From Arthrobacter sp. N199823 (GTDB taxonomy: Bacteria; Actinomycetota; Actinomycetes; Actinomycetales; Micrococcaceae): a DNA stretch of 64,000 nt. The stretch's first letter is position 1. Each line of letters begins with the position of its first letter. The stretch covers positions 1 to 64,000 of the forward strand of contig NZ_PJIN01000008.1 of assembly GCF_002929705.1 (NCBI RefSeq), read 5' to 3'. Below the pieces are notes generated by a model. The model saw only the letters and a program-made list of their open reading frames with translations, did not search any database and had not been told where the DNA came from. Below are positions 45,136 through 53,880 of this stretch, one piece after another. The position numbers were made by a program, and so were the translations under genes.

Positions 45136-46779
45136 ATGAACCCCTCATTGCGACGACGCACCCTCCTCGGCGGCATCCTCGCCGGATCCGCAGCCGTGGC
45201 GGTCGGCTCCACTGCCGTCCAGGCAGCCCCCGGAAAAGCCCACCCGGGCCCGGGATTCTGGCACAGGCCCACGCAACTGGGCACCCAGGACAGGGTGTTC
45301 CTGGAACGCGGCCTCATGCACGCCGCCTGGGTCCGGTCCGGTCGAGAGGACGGTTGGTACCCCAACGCCGGGCTGTGGAACGGCTCCGGCTTCACCACAC
45401 CCCAGTTCTACAAGGAAGTGCTGGCTGTTTCGGCAAGCAAGAAACTCGAATACTCGGACGAGGTCATGCGTGGGCTGGACCAGCCCACCTGGGCCATTGC
45501 CCGCGCCCCGTTCGGCGACCACATCAACCCCGATGCCCAGCAGTATCCCGGCACCGGATTCCCGGATCCCACCGAGGAGTGGATGACGGAGAAGATGCAG
45601 GCGAACGTCCAGAACCTGTTCACCGTCTGCTTCGGCGATGAGGAACCGTACAGTGCAGACAGGGTGGATTTCTTCGCCAAGGCCTACGCTGCCCTGCGCG
45701 AGCGTTACCCGTGGATCCTGGTCCACAACAACCAGGCACTGAACCAGTACAGTGACGCACAGCTTTCCGCCTACACCCGCACGGCCAAGCCCGACCTGCT
45801 GACCTGGGACTGGTACGTCTGGCAGAAAAACCAGTTCCACTTGGGCGGGCGCCCCAATGCCCTGTTCGCCCATCTGGAACGCTACCGCCGCATCGCCCTG
45901 GCCGGGCACGACGGCACCGGCGCCTCACCCATCACCTTCGGCCAGTACACCACCGGGTTCCGGCTCCAGCCCGAACGCCCGGCGGATGACACCGCCAACC
46001 TCACCCGGTTCAAGCGGCGCCTGCACCTGTCCGAGTCCCAGCTGAACCTTGTCCCGTTCACCACCTGGGCCGCGGGTGGAAAGTGGCTCTCCCTGTTCCG
46101 CTGGGAGCTCACCGACGACTACACCGATCCGGTCAGCGGCAACACGTGGGAGACGGACGGGCTGTTCCTCACCGACGGTGCGCAGAATCCCTACCCCGCC
46201 TACCACCACTATGCACGCATCAACCACAACATGCGCTCCATCTCGCCCTATTTGACCCGCCTCCGCTCACAGTCGATCGGGCGCGTTGCGGGCCAGGACG
46301 CCACGGGCAAGGCACTGTCCGCCTTGGCCGGAATTGCACCGTGGGCGCCCGGCACGGACGCCGGTTCAGGCCTGGTCGGCGCATCGGTGAAGAACCTTGG
46401 AGCGGCCAACGGCGGCCAACCGGGTGATATCTTCATCGGCACCTTCCGTCAAATTCCCGGCCTGTCAGACGGGGAAAACCGCGCAGTCCTGCCGGACCGG
46501 ACCAATGCCAGCGCCTTCATGCTGGTCAACGCCATGGCCTATGCCCTGGATGACTACACCGATCCCTTCAGCCAAGGCGGCAGCGGCGCAGAGCTGCGCC
46601 AGCGCCTCACCGTGGAGGTGGCACCGGCATCCGTGGCAGGACGAACCAACGCCATTCTCTACCGGGTTGACCCGGCCACAGGCGGTCTCGTAGAGGTCGC
46701 CCTGGTGAACGACGGCGGCAAGCTCACCTTCGCCGTGGATCTCGACGGCGGCGCCGGCGAGCTGTTCATTTGGGGCTGA
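45136..46779 (+). CDS. Tat-exported protein of unknown family in the glycan island
   Basis: About 547 residues. The Tat signal is MNPSLRRRTLLGGILAGSAA with cleavage near AVQAAPG. The mature part is barrel-like with acid-rich segments (VCFGDEEPYSADRVDFF, KPDLLTWDWYVWQ, FTTWAAGGKWLSLFRWELTDDY) followed by a beta-sandwich (about 430-547). The Glu-Glu and Asp-Trp pairs at strand ends are what a retaining glycoside hydrolase often shows, but I cannot place it in a GH family. It lies 157 bases after the permease and is flanked by fucosidase, galactosidase and CutC, so an outer enzyme that trims the glycan before uptake is plausible. AAAGGA precedes the ATG. Confidence 0.7.
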   Translation: MNPSLRRRTLLGGILAGSAAVAVGSTAVQAAPGKAHPGPGFWHRPTQLGTQDRVFLERGLMHAAWVRSGREDGWYPNAGLWNGSGFTTPQFYKEVLAVSASKKLEYSDEVMRGLDQPTWAIARAPFGDHINPDAQQYPGTGFPDPTEEWMTEKMQANVQNLFTVCFGDEEPYSADRVDFFAKAYAALRERYPWILVHNNQALNQYSDAQLSAYTRTAKPDLLTWDWYVWQKNQFHLGGRPNALFAHLERYRRIALAGHDGTGASPITFGQYTTGFRLQPERPADDTANLTRFKRRLHLSESQLNLVPFTTWAAGGKWLSLFRWELTDDYTDPVSGNTWETDGLFLTDGAQNPYPAYHHYARINHNMRSISPYLTRLRSQSIGRVAGQDATGKALSALAGIAPWAPGTDAGSGLVGASVKNLGAANGGQPGDIFIGTFRQIPGLSDGENRAVLPDRTNASAFMLVNAMAYALDDYTDPFSQGGSGAELRQRLTVEVAPASVAGRTNAILYRVDPATGGLVEVALVNDGGKLTFAVDLDGGAGELFIWG

Positions 46780-46832
46780 GTGCCGTCACTGGCGCCGGCC
46801 TCGCCCTGCCAGTCCACGGACAGGGGCCCGGC

Positions 46833-47585
46833 ATGTTGACGGGCCTGCAGCTGGAAATTGCGGTCACGGGCGCGGACGACGCCGGCATTGCCGCCGAGGA
46901 GGGGGCAGACCGGATTGAGCTCTGCAGCGCCTTGGAGCTGGGCGGCATCACACCCACACAAGGGCTGATGGAGGCGGCATGTGAAACCGTCGCCGGCAGG
47001 CTCGGGGTGCATCCGCTGATCCGCTGCCGGCCGGGCAGCTTCAGCTACACGCCCTCCGAGGTGGACACCATGGCCAGGGACATCCGCCACCTGGTGCGCC
47101 AAGGCGCCCGCGGAGTGGTGGTGGGAGCCCTGGCCGCAGACGGCGGCATCGACCTGGCGGCCGCCAGGAAGTGGATGGAGGCCGCCAGAGAGGTGGACGG
47201 GGCGGTGCAGCTGACCTTTCACCGCGCGATCGACAGCGGCCGCGACGTGCTGGAGGCCGTTGATGCCCTGGTGGAACTGGGGTTTGACGGCGTCCTGAGC
47301 TCCGGCGGTGCACCCACGGTTGCCGAAGGTGCGTCGGTGCTCCGGCGCATGGTGGCTAGGACTGCCGGTTCGCTGGAGGTCATGGCCGGTGGCGGGCTGA
47401 CGGTTTCTGACATAGCCGCGGCCCGCAGCTGGGGCGTCGCGGCCGTTCACCTCTCGGCCAAGCGCATGGTCCAGGCCCGCTGCCTCGAAGGCCGACCGCG
47501 CGTTTCAGGCAGCGGCGAACCGGCCCTGCACATGGTGGTAGACCGCTCCGTCGTCGCCTCCGCCAGGGCCGCCAGCCTGGCGTAA
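46833..47585 (+). CDS. cutC: CutC family protein
   Basis: The 250-residue TIM-barrel protein reads LQLEIAVTGADDAGIAAEEGADRIELCSALELGGITPTQGL, then MARDIRHLVRQGARGVVVGAL, LTFHRAIDSGRDVLEAVDAL and DGVLSSGGAPTVAEGA. This is the CutC signature, with the His of TFHRA and Glu/Asp residues at the barrel mouth. CutC was named for copper tolerance in E. coli, but in many bacteria it sits in sugar loci and its reaction is unsettled. The ATG at 46833 (AGGGG 6 bases before) is used. It is 53 bases after the unknown Tat protein. A strong hairpin follows. Confidence 0.88.
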   Translation: MLTGLQLEIAVTGADDAGIAAEEGADRIELCSALELGGITPTQGLMEAACETVAGRLGVHPLIRCRPGSFSYTPSEVDTMARDIRHLVRQGARGVVVGALAADGGIDLAAARKWMEAAREVDGAVQLTFHRAIDSGRDVLEAVDALVELGFDGVLSSGGAPTVAEGASVLRRMVARTAGSLEVMAGGGLTVSDIAAARSWGVAAVHLSAKRMVQARCLEGRPRVSGSGEPALHMVVDRSVVASARAASLA

Positions 47586-47597
47586 ACGGATTGCACC

Positions 47598-47635
47598 ATC
47601 CCCTCAACGGAGCCGGACAGCTTTGTTGAGGGGAT
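47598..47635. terminator. Hairpin after cutC
   Basis: ATCCCCTCAAC and GTTGAGGGGAT form an 11-bp perfect stem 12 bases after the cutC stop. There is no long T-run, so it is a likely but not certain terminator. Confidence 0.65.
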
Positions 47636-47759
47636 TGTGCGAATCCGGTCCGCCATTGTCGCCGGGGCGGCACCAGGTGGGATGCATGGACGGCGCAATG
47701 CGCAACTTGGCCAAACATATCGGTGTTGACGGCCACAGCCAGCAAGGACGGATGTCGTT

Positions 47760-48038
47760 ATGGATCGTTTTGTTCGTATTGGCTTTGTGATTAAAGGCCT
47801 CGAATGGCTGGCTGTCATTGGCATCGTCGTGTTTGTGGCAACAGCTGCCGTGGGCTGGTTCCGAAACCGCGGCAGAATCAGGGGCTGGCTCCACCCACTG
47901 GTTCGCCTGGGAAATCCGGACGGTCTTTTTGTTACACCGGCTTTTCCGTCACAGTCCAATTTCCCTGTTCAGCAATGGTGGGCACGGCGTCGGCGAAGTC
48001 GCTCGGCGTTCCAGGGACGGCCCGGTGGGTGCGTTTGA
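47760..48038 (+). CDS. Small membrane protein, uncertain
   Basis: The 92-residue frame has one span (about 17-37: GLEWLAVIGIVVFVATAAVGW), then a basic stretch ending in RRRRSRSAFQGRPGG. A weak AAGGACGG lies before the ATG. No family was recognised; it could be chance or a degraded gene. Confidence 0.35.
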   Translation: MDRFVRIGFVIKGLEWLAVIGIVVFVATAAVGWFRNRGRIRGWLHPLVRLGNPDGLFVTPAFPSQSNFPVQQWWARRRRSRSAFQGRPGGCV

Positions 48039-48915
48039 GGCTGTGCCGGTCTTCGGCGTGTTAACGCCCTTGGCGTGCCGACTGTCGTTCTGCGGCAGAA
48101 CTTTCCCAGCAGCTTGTGCACAAGGGTGCCGGTTTGGTCCCTGACGGAATCTTATATGGCTTAGACAGACGCCTGCACCGAGCCCTGGTTTCACAGGCGG
48201 GCGCAGGATTTCTTCAAGTTCTCCCAGTGGGCACGCCCGGCACGCACTCCCGGAACGTATCCGACGGTCATCCGGCCCGAAACGTCAATTTTGCCTTTTT
48301 TACGCGGTGCTATGTTAGGTAAGGCTTGAAAATCCGAAGTGAATTTCGGCGGAGAATGCGCCGAGGGTTGCTGGCTGGTCCACGATGACAAGGATCTTTC
48401 CTTTGGTGCGCAGGTCCGCGTATACCTCGGTGATCTTCGCTTCGTCATTGGGCAGGAATCTGTTCCAGACTTTCGTGCGGTCCCTGGTGACGGCGCAGGC
48501 GCAGTGGTCGGTTTTCCAACGTCCAGACCGAGGAAGATTCGATGTCGCTGGTGATCATTCTTAGCACTCCCTGTGAAATCGTAACTATTCAAAAGTCGGC
48601 CAACCCATTGGCAGCAAAGTCTTACATCCACGTTATGACAGGCGCCCAAAGTGCCGGCGCCGCGCCCCCAAAACAGCAATCACCCCGCTGCCATCCCGAT
48701 CTCGGTGGCGACACCCCCTGTGAGTATTGGTTACACAGGGGCAAGACACCAAGCCGACGCTGGACGGCCAACAGTCCCCATGATCCTCTTCTCAGGGACT
48801 AGCAAGAAGATAACGGTGGGTGCGGAGCCGGGCCTGATCCTGACGCCATCCAACTGGTCAGTTTTGGACGACTATTTGCGCGTGGAGGGGATCTCATCTG
48901 AACCCCGAATTGGGG
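48039..48915. other. IS110 debris and non-coding DNA
   Basis: An IS110 N-terminal fragment occupies 48320-48560. The word TTAGGTAAGGCT at about 48315 matches the start of the iron box at 60954, but without its second half. No intact gene was supported. Confidence 0.4.
48320..48560 (-). pseudogene. IS110-family transposase fragment
   Basis: The minus strand reads HRIFLGLDVGK in one frame, then in a second frame TDHCACAVTRDRTKVWNRF, ITEVYADLRTKGKILVIVDQPATLGAF before stopping. HRIFLGLDVGK and VDQP are the DEDD-nuclease start and core of IS110 transposases (Asp in LDVGK and VDQP). A one-base frameshift follows LDVGK, and the protein is truncated. Confidence 0.75.
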
Positions 48916-49019
48916 TGTTGACAGTGTCAATACTTTTCTAATCGGACTGGCCCGTATTGGCGAGGTGGCTTGCGAGTTCCCTGTGTTTCCGTGGGTATAA
49001 ATCATTTTCGAATCCCACC
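48916..49019 (+). repeat. Diverged ~100-bp direct repeat, copy 1
   Basis: The sequence begins TGTTGACAGTGT, contains TATTGGCGAG, and ends GTGGGTATAAATCATTTTCG then AATCCCACC. By eye about three quarters of positions match copy 2 at 51561-51673, allowing two gaps. The end forms a GTGGG...CCCAC stem with a tRNA-like TTCGAATCCCACC tail. Confidence 0.7.
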
Positions 49020-49558
49020 TTTATTTAACGAAGAATCTACAGGCAAACTTGACCGGTCGATCCCCTGAAGAGTCTTCTTATTCGGCGCCCAGATACTCCG
49101 ACTACCCAGGTCCCGATTTAGCGGTTTGTCATTGGCGGCTCCCTATTGTCTGTTCGGTGAAATTTCCCTTGCACCTAGTTCATGGTCCGCCGAAGGCCTA
49201 AGTACATGACCTCGGGTGGCAACCAGCCCAAATTACGAAGGTTTCTTCTGCATGCGGCTGTGCTGGTGATCAACGCCTGCGATTCCAGACTGCGCCACCA
49301 CGGCCCGGAAGATTATGGGCAATCGTCTTGTGGTCATAAGGGCCGTCTCTCTACCTGCGGGCACCAACAAACGGCACTGTAGTTTCCAGAGGCTGGTGGG
49401 CAGAAACTCATGGCTCGCCCAAGGTGTGAAGTATGTCGAGGATTTGCGACGTTCATGCTGGAGGATCTGCCCAAGCTGTCGACTAAACCTTGGGCAGACC
49501 CGCTGGCGGCACCGGAACGATTCTGCGTTGGCGCCGCCAGCCGAGTGAGAACGGGATG
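49020..49558. other. Non-coding region between the repeat and SnoaL-like gene
   Basis: A plus-strand stretch near 49215-49300 reads KLRRFLLHAAVLVINACDSRL, which resembles the C-terminus of IS110-type transposases (K-LRR-LLHAA). It has no start or catalytic part. It would be another IS110 remnant if confirmed. No intact gene was seen. Confidence 0.3.
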
Positions 49559-49990
49559 TCAGGCTGTGGGGTGGCTTGCTTCGGCGACCAATGCAGTATC
49601 GACGAACTGTTCGAACCGGACAATGAGTCCTCCCCGAACGATGAAGTGATGGGCTACCCTCACGTTCAGAGGCTTTCCGGTGGCCCGATGGGTGGCTGTG
49701 TATCTAGCCAGAACCACCACGTTTTCACCGTCGACGACGTAGCTATCGTCGTGCGCGGCCCAGCCTTCCCAGTCCTTGCCCAGGACTTCCATGACATTGG
49801 AAGTTACTCCAGTTGGGGTCCGGTAGGTTCCAGCAAGCGGGAAGCCTGCCATTTCGGTCCACTCGACGTCCGGGGCCATCGTGGCACGGAGTGCTTCAAG
49901 GTCTCCCGCGGCGGAGGCAAGGTACTGCCGCCGGACGACGTCGCGTGGTGCTGTTGAAAGTGCGGGTTCAGTGGCGTTGGTTAGCCCCAT
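49559..49990 (-). CDS. SnoaL/NTF2-like protein
   Basis: The 143-residue cone-like NTF2-fold protein reads DVVRRQYLASAAGDLEALRATMAPDVEWTEMAGFPLAGTY, VMEVLGKDWEGWAAHDDSYVV and RVAHHFIVRGGLIVRFEQFVDT. SnoaL-like proteins are small enzymes or binding proteins for hydrophobic ligands, with catalysis by an Asp/His pair when active. It begins 10 bp before the MBL-fold gene stops, so it is the third gene of the MarR unit and translationally coupled. Confidence 0.85.
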   Translation of the reverse strand: MGLTNATEPALSTAPRDVVRRQYLASAAGDLEALRATMAPDVEWTEMAGFPLAGTYRTPTGVTSNVMEVLGKDWEGWAAHDDSYVVDGENVVVLARYTATHRATGKPLNVRVAHHFIVRGGLIVRFEQFVDTALVAEASHPTA

Positions 49991-50787
49991 GTCATTTCTC
50001 CCTTTGCGACCTTTGGTCCGATTTGTGCGGCAATGAGCATCCCAGAATTTGGGTAGCTTTCGATCAGTGCGGTCGTGGCGGCAGCGCCGTCGGCGGAGCG
50101 GGTAATAATACTCTCGAATTCCTTGAGGTAGGCCCGCGTGTAGTCAATACCGGATGCGTCATTGGCCGTCCCGGGCAAGCGGTGCCCGGCAATGACGAGC
50201 TCCGGATTTAGAGCCTGCATTTGATCCAGCAGGTCAATCCATGCCTGACGCTGTTCCGAAGTGGCTGTGTCCGCTGTCCATACGTGCTCGTTGTGAAAAA
50301 CCAGAACGCCGCCTAGGACTGCCTTGTAGTCGGCATTGTAGAGGTAGTGCCGGTCGGGAAGGATTTCTGAGCCGCCACGGAGTTCAAAGACGTAACCGTC
50401 GATCTCTAGGGCCTCTGACGTCAGAGGCTTGATCGCTGGCAGACGTGTGGGAAGGTTTGCGCCTAATGCCGCCCATGCCTGCAGCTTGCCCTGGTAACTA
50501 GCTTCTATGTGCTCAATCACGATGGGCGTTGCCAAGATCGTGGCCGCCGGGAACGCATCCGCAATGACTTCCAGGCCGAAGTAGTAATCAGGATCGGCAT
50601 GGCTGACGAAGACTGTTTCCAATTCTTTGCCTGAGTCAAGAATGGCCGCTACAAGTCGGTGGCCGTCGGCGCGGGTAAATCCGGCATCGACAAGCAAGGC
50701 TTTGGTGGGGCCGGTGATCAATGTTGCTGACTTGTTGGGTGAACCTGCAGGGAAGTCGAGGTCGAAGACCTCAAAATTCAGTGACAT
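49981..50787 (-). CDS. MBL-fold metallo-hydrolase
   Basis: The 268-residue protein has an MBL-fold start (NFEVFDLDFPAGSPNKSATLITGPTKALLVDAGF) and a metal site SHADPDYYFGLEVI, where the usual HxHxDH is changed to SHADPDY. Later come HRLPGTANDASGIDYT and a C-terminal helix. The altered metal motif suggests a variant or weakly zinc-bound enzyme. The ATG at 50787 is chosen because it begins the conserved fold. It overlaps the SnoaL-like gene, with MarR upstream on the same strand, so the three probably form one detoxification unit. Confidence 0.85.
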   Translation of the reverse strand: MSLNFEVFDLDFPAGSPNKSATLITGPTKALLVDAGFTRADGHRLVAAILDSGKELETVFVSHADPDYYFGLEVIADAFPAATILATPIVIEHIEASYQGKLQAWAALGANLPTRLPAIKPLTSEALEIDGYVFELRGGSEILPDRHYLYNADYKAVLGGVLVFHNEHVWTADTATSEQRQAWIDLLDQMQALNPELVIAGHRLPGTANDASGIDYTRAYLKEFESIITRSADGAAATTALIESYPNSGMLIAAQIGPKVAKGEMTWG

Positions 50788-50905
50788 GCGGTGAACCTTT
50801 CTCGGATGAACCCGGAAACCCGGGATTGAGTCGCATGTTGCGCGCTCATTCAATTCCAACAATAGCTGACTAGTCAGGTATTCCCAGGGTTCGTTGCACA
50901 CCTGA

Positions 50906-51400
50906 TCATGGCATGTTCGGCAGCTCTTGCGCAGCGTTTTTGCTGACCTTTTTCAAGGCGGAACCAAGCACTTTCGCCTCCGTCGGAGTGAGAAGATTCA
51001 GCATGTATTTTTCGATATTCTCTGCGTGACGCGTACTGGCGCGGAGCAACACGCCTTCACCATGGTCGGTGAGTCGAATCAGTTGAATGCGGGCATCAGA
51101 GATTGAATTTTGCCGGTCAACTAGTCCTAGGGCCGTAGCCCGCTGCACCAGTCGAGTGGCGCCACCGGAGGTGAGGACTCTCGCCTGGGCGATGTCCCGC
51201 ACCGGTAGCCCTTCGTCTCCTGCCCTTGCAGCCAGAAGGAGGAGCTCAAAGATGGAGTGACTGATGCCGAACCCTTGCTCCAAATCGCGACCAAGAAGAT
51301 ATTCGAGCCGATTCGCTGCGCCAAGAAGACGCCCAAATACCAGGACTCGAGGATCATTGGAGGCCTCTTGACCGGACTTGAATTCCATAGCATTGTTCAC
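50906..51400 (-). CDS. MarR family transcriptional regulator
   Basis: The 164-residue winged-helix MarR reads RLEYLLGRDLEQGFGISHSIFELLLLAARAGDEGLPVRDIAQARVLTSGGATRLVQRATALGLVDRQNS with the wing SDARIQLIRLTDHG. MarR proteins repress nearby genes until an aromatic or oxidising ligand binds. It lies 118 bases upstream of the MBL-fold gene on the same strand, so it probably controls that unit. Either of two nearby Met codons could be the start. Confidence 0.88.
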   Translation of the reverse strand: MNNAMEFKSGQEASNDPRVLVFGRLLGAANRLEYLLGRDLEQGFGISHSIFELLLLAARAGDEGLPVRDIAQARVLTSGGATRLVQRATALGLVDRQNSISDARIQLIRLTDHGEGVLLRASTRHAENIEKYMLNLLTPTEAKVLGSALKKVSKNAAQELPNMP

Positions 51401-52004
51401 AAACTAACCATACGCGAGCCAGAAAACGGTCAAGACGGCGGGCTGCGCATTCACAGATCAGGCGGACAACCTCGATCACGCTAAACCCCTTGATTGCGTG
51501 GCTCAAGCGTGCCTTAGTTGCTGCTTTGCCAAGTCCGTGGGGGCCCACTGTCAAGCTGCCTGTTGACAGTGTGAAAACTTTTCCTGCCGGACTGCGTGGT
51601 CCAGGGCCATATTGGCGAGTTGGATTACGGGTTCTACTCGTTTACGTGGGTCTAAATCACTTTCGAATCCCACCCAGCACACACATGCTCGAAAGCCCCC
51701 TGGAGCAAGGGGATTTTCGTGTCTAAAACATGACTTTCAGGTTCTCCAGAATATTTATGATCCCAGAGCGTGTCTCTTCAATGGCAGCGCCAAACAGCGC
51801 CGAGTACCGGGTCAGTGACGTTGAGACTTAACTGCACTTTGGTGGCCACAAGTCGGCAGAATTCAGTGGCCGCGTACGGCGAGAGGCCCATGGGCCGTGA
51901 GGCTGTAGCGCGTTTGTGCGTGATCCGGAAAACCAGGAGATGGCAGGTCCACGTTCGGCTGAGGGGCTGAATTCAGAGCGGGCCTTCCTTTAGTAGCGTC
52001 TCGG
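51401..52004. other. Intergenic region with the second repeat copy
   Basis: It lies between MarR and TetR genes. Apart from the direct repeat at 51561-51673, frames are short and unnatural. It also holds the MarR promoter. Confidence 0.4.
51561..51673 (+). repeat. Diverged ~100-bp direct repeat, copy 2
   Basis: It shares TGTTGACAGTGT, CGGACTG, TATTGGCGAG and the GTGGG...TTCGAATCCCACC end with copy 1. The copies are about 2.6 kb apart and enclose the MarR/MBL/SnoaL genes. Confidence 0.7.
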
Positions 52005-52607
52005 CTAAGACCCGTGAATGAGATGTTGGATGGCTTCCAACAGTTCGTTGTCTGTGTTCTCGGACCGAAGGCCGGCAAAACCGGCGCTCACGATAGCTGC
52101 CCCTTCGAAAAGAGCAACAACAGCGTTTGCCTTCGCTTGGCGTGCGCCGGCTGCCAATCCTGGTTGCGCACGGTTGACGATGACTTCGACGCACGCCGCG
52201 TAGTCGGCGTAGAAATCTCGGAGCACAGTAGCAATTTCCGCGTCCGAGGCTGCCATCGCCCAGATTTCAACGTACAAACGCACAGTGGTGGGGTCATTTT
52301 GCTGTTGCATCAACGACGCTACAACCATGGCGGTTTCCACGCGGGAGATTGGAACAACATCATCAACCTCAAGGTCGATCCCCGTCGTTTCTCGCATCCA
52401 GGCCAGGGATCGTTGAAGTACGCGTTCCAGTACGGCCTGCATGAGATCCGAACGGGTAGGAAAGTAATGTTGCAAATGGCCAATGCGAACGTTAGATGCC
52501 GCCGCGAAATTGCGCATCGTGGCGTTGGCATTGCCCGACGTGACGAGCACCTGCTCCGCAGCATCGAGGAGAGCAATCCTTCTCAACTCACCTTTTGTCG
52601 ATGTCAT
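52005..52607 (-). CDS. TetR family regulator coupled to oxidoreductase gene
   Basis: The 200-residue TetR has a helix-turn-helix ATMRNFAAASNVRIGHLQHYFPTRSDLMQAVLER and a helical C-terminus. The start ATG overlaps the stop of the upstream oxidoreductase gene by 4 bp. A perfect 7-bp-arm dyad (TAGGTCA-TT-TGACCTA) at 53664-53679 before the two-gene unit is its likely operator, giving autoregulation of the pair. Confidence 0.85.
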   Translation of the reverse strand: MTSTKGELRRIALLDAAEQVLVTSGNANATMRNFAAASNVRIGHLQHYFPTRSDLMQAVLERVLQRSLAWMRETTGIDLEVDDVVPISRVETAMVVASLMQQQNDPTTVRLYVEIWAMAASDAEIATVLRDFYADYAACVEVIVNRAQPGLAAGARQAKANAVVALFEGAAIVSAGFAGLRSENTDNELLEAIQHLIHGS

Positions 52608-53653
52608 AGGGTTTCCACCATTACCTTGTTGGACTGTATTTCAGCTAGGGCGGCGGCCATGTTTGGTTGGGATTCTGGGAACATCACGCCCACCGCGGCC
52701 CCAGTAGCCAGGACTTGTTGGAGTCCAAGATACCCGCCCAGTGCTGTGAGGTGGGCTTGGCCGGCAGGATCGGTGATCACGGCCGAGCGGGTTCCTTCAG
52801 CACCGCGCGCGTCGATCCGGATGATGGCGCTCCCTCCTTGCCCGGGGGAGTAAAGAAGTGAACGCCGTAGGCCGGTCCACCGTTCGCCGCGCCCCCAGCG
52901 GAAGAAACCTAGAGCCTTGGCGGCGAGCAAGGCAGTGGTTGAGGCGTTGGAACTAAAACCGATTCGGGTCGCCACGGATTCCACCCCCAAAGTGAGGGGC
53001 AGCGTGAGTTGCTCAGGTGTATCCAGCCGGGCCACCTTTGTACGGTGCCCGCCGATGTCTACCCACTTGGCATCGGAGAGCGGGCTGACTGTTGCCAACG
53101 TGCCATCACGGCGCACCTCGTAGTCTTGGCCCAGGCGGTCCATGAAGTCCACTGAGTCGACCCCAGCCCGGTCATTGACGTCGTACCTGATAGCAATTTC
53201 AACACTTTGTGCGCCGCCCATCTCCTGGCTGAGGGATGCTGCCGCAATATTCACGATGCCGCCCATCCAGCCTGATGACAGGAGGACGGGCGCCGTCGGC
53301 TGGAGCAGGTTTGCCAACGTGGCGGCCCGCAGCATTCGACTCGTCCAGCGGGTCAGATCCACATAGGGGATTCCTGCGCTTACCGCAGCGCGTAAAACCC
53401 GATCTTCGGGGTCATTGACGGTGCTGACAATAGCCCTAGCTGTGGCGGAAAACGGCTCTGGATCGTTCAGATGCCAGCGACGGACGGTAGCTCCAAGCTC
53501 GGAGGCCAGCGTTTGTCCTTTTGATGGGTTCCGACCGGCAAGCAGCAGCGGCCACGAGGGTGCGCAGAGCCGCGCGAGTTCGCTGCCCACGGTGCCGTAG
53601 CCGCCGACAATGAGGATGGGGCCGGTGGGTGAGTGCTGCAGATGATCTGTCAT
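52604..53653 (-). CDS. NAD(P)-binding saccharopine dehydrogenase-like protein
   Basis: The 349-residue protein has an N-terminal Rossmann fold (ILIVGGYGTVGSELARLCAPSWPLLLAGRNPSKGQ), then AGIPYVDLTRW and SSGWMGGIVNIAAASL. This arrangement resembles saccharopine dehydrogenase-like oxidoreductases of unknown substrate. The final region ends GGYLGLQQVLATGAAVGVMFPE. It heads a two-gene unit with the TetR regulator, preceded by its operator. Confidence 0.8.
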   Translation of the reverse strand: MTDHLQHSPTGPILIVGGYGTVGSELARLCAPSWPLLLAGRNPSKGQTLASELGATVRRWHLNDPEPFSATARAIVSTVNDPEDRVLRAAVSAGIPYVDLTRWTSRMLRAATLANLLQPTAPVLLSSGWMGGIVNIAAASLSQEMGGAQSVEIAIRYDVNDRAGVDSVDFMDRLGQDYEVRRDGTLATVSPLSDAKWVDIGGHRTKVARLDTPEQLTLPLTLGVESVATRIGFSSNASTTALLAAKALGFFRWGRGERWTGLRRSLLYSPGQGGSAIIRIDARGAEGTRSAVITDPAGQAHLTALGGYLGLQQVLATGAAVGVMFPESQPNMAAALAEIQSNKVMVETL

Positions 53654-53663
53654 ACAATCAATT

Positions 53664-53679
53664 TAGGTCATTTGACCTA
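53664..53679. promoter_or_regulatory. TetR operator before the oxidoreductase
   Basis: Perfect inverted TAGGTCA and TGACCTA flank TT, 11 bases upstream of the oxidoreductase start at 53653. This is the probable binding site for the downstream TetR. Confidence 0.6.
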
Positions 53680-53880
53680 TTAAGTCGAATTGGATATCCC
53701 AGTCCTCGAAACAAGCGGCGGCCCGACAAGTCGTCAGGAACGAACGTCAGAGCCGCCGCGTGAGCCTCTCGTCGCTAATGGGCAGCGCCTGGGAATCCAT
53801 TAGCTATGAATCAGTCATGCCCAAAGATTCTGGGGAACTGTGGCAGGCATGCGGCACCCGGACCGGGGGTACCGCCGTCG

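Noticed and set aside
48314-48332. Iron-box-like TTAGGTAAGGCT before the IS110 fragment
   Set aside because: Only the first half matches the IdeR consensus (about 12 of 19 bases), and no iron gene follows.
49215-49300. KLRRFLLHAAVLVINACDSRL frame as a second IS110 C-terminus
   Set aside because: It is plausible but short, without start, stop context or catalytic residues. Left as a comment in the gap.
51630-51673. tRNA gene from the TTCGAATCCCACC end
   Set aside because: The GTGGG...CCCAC stem has a loop far too long for a T arm, and no D or anticodon arm was found. Treated as a repeat.
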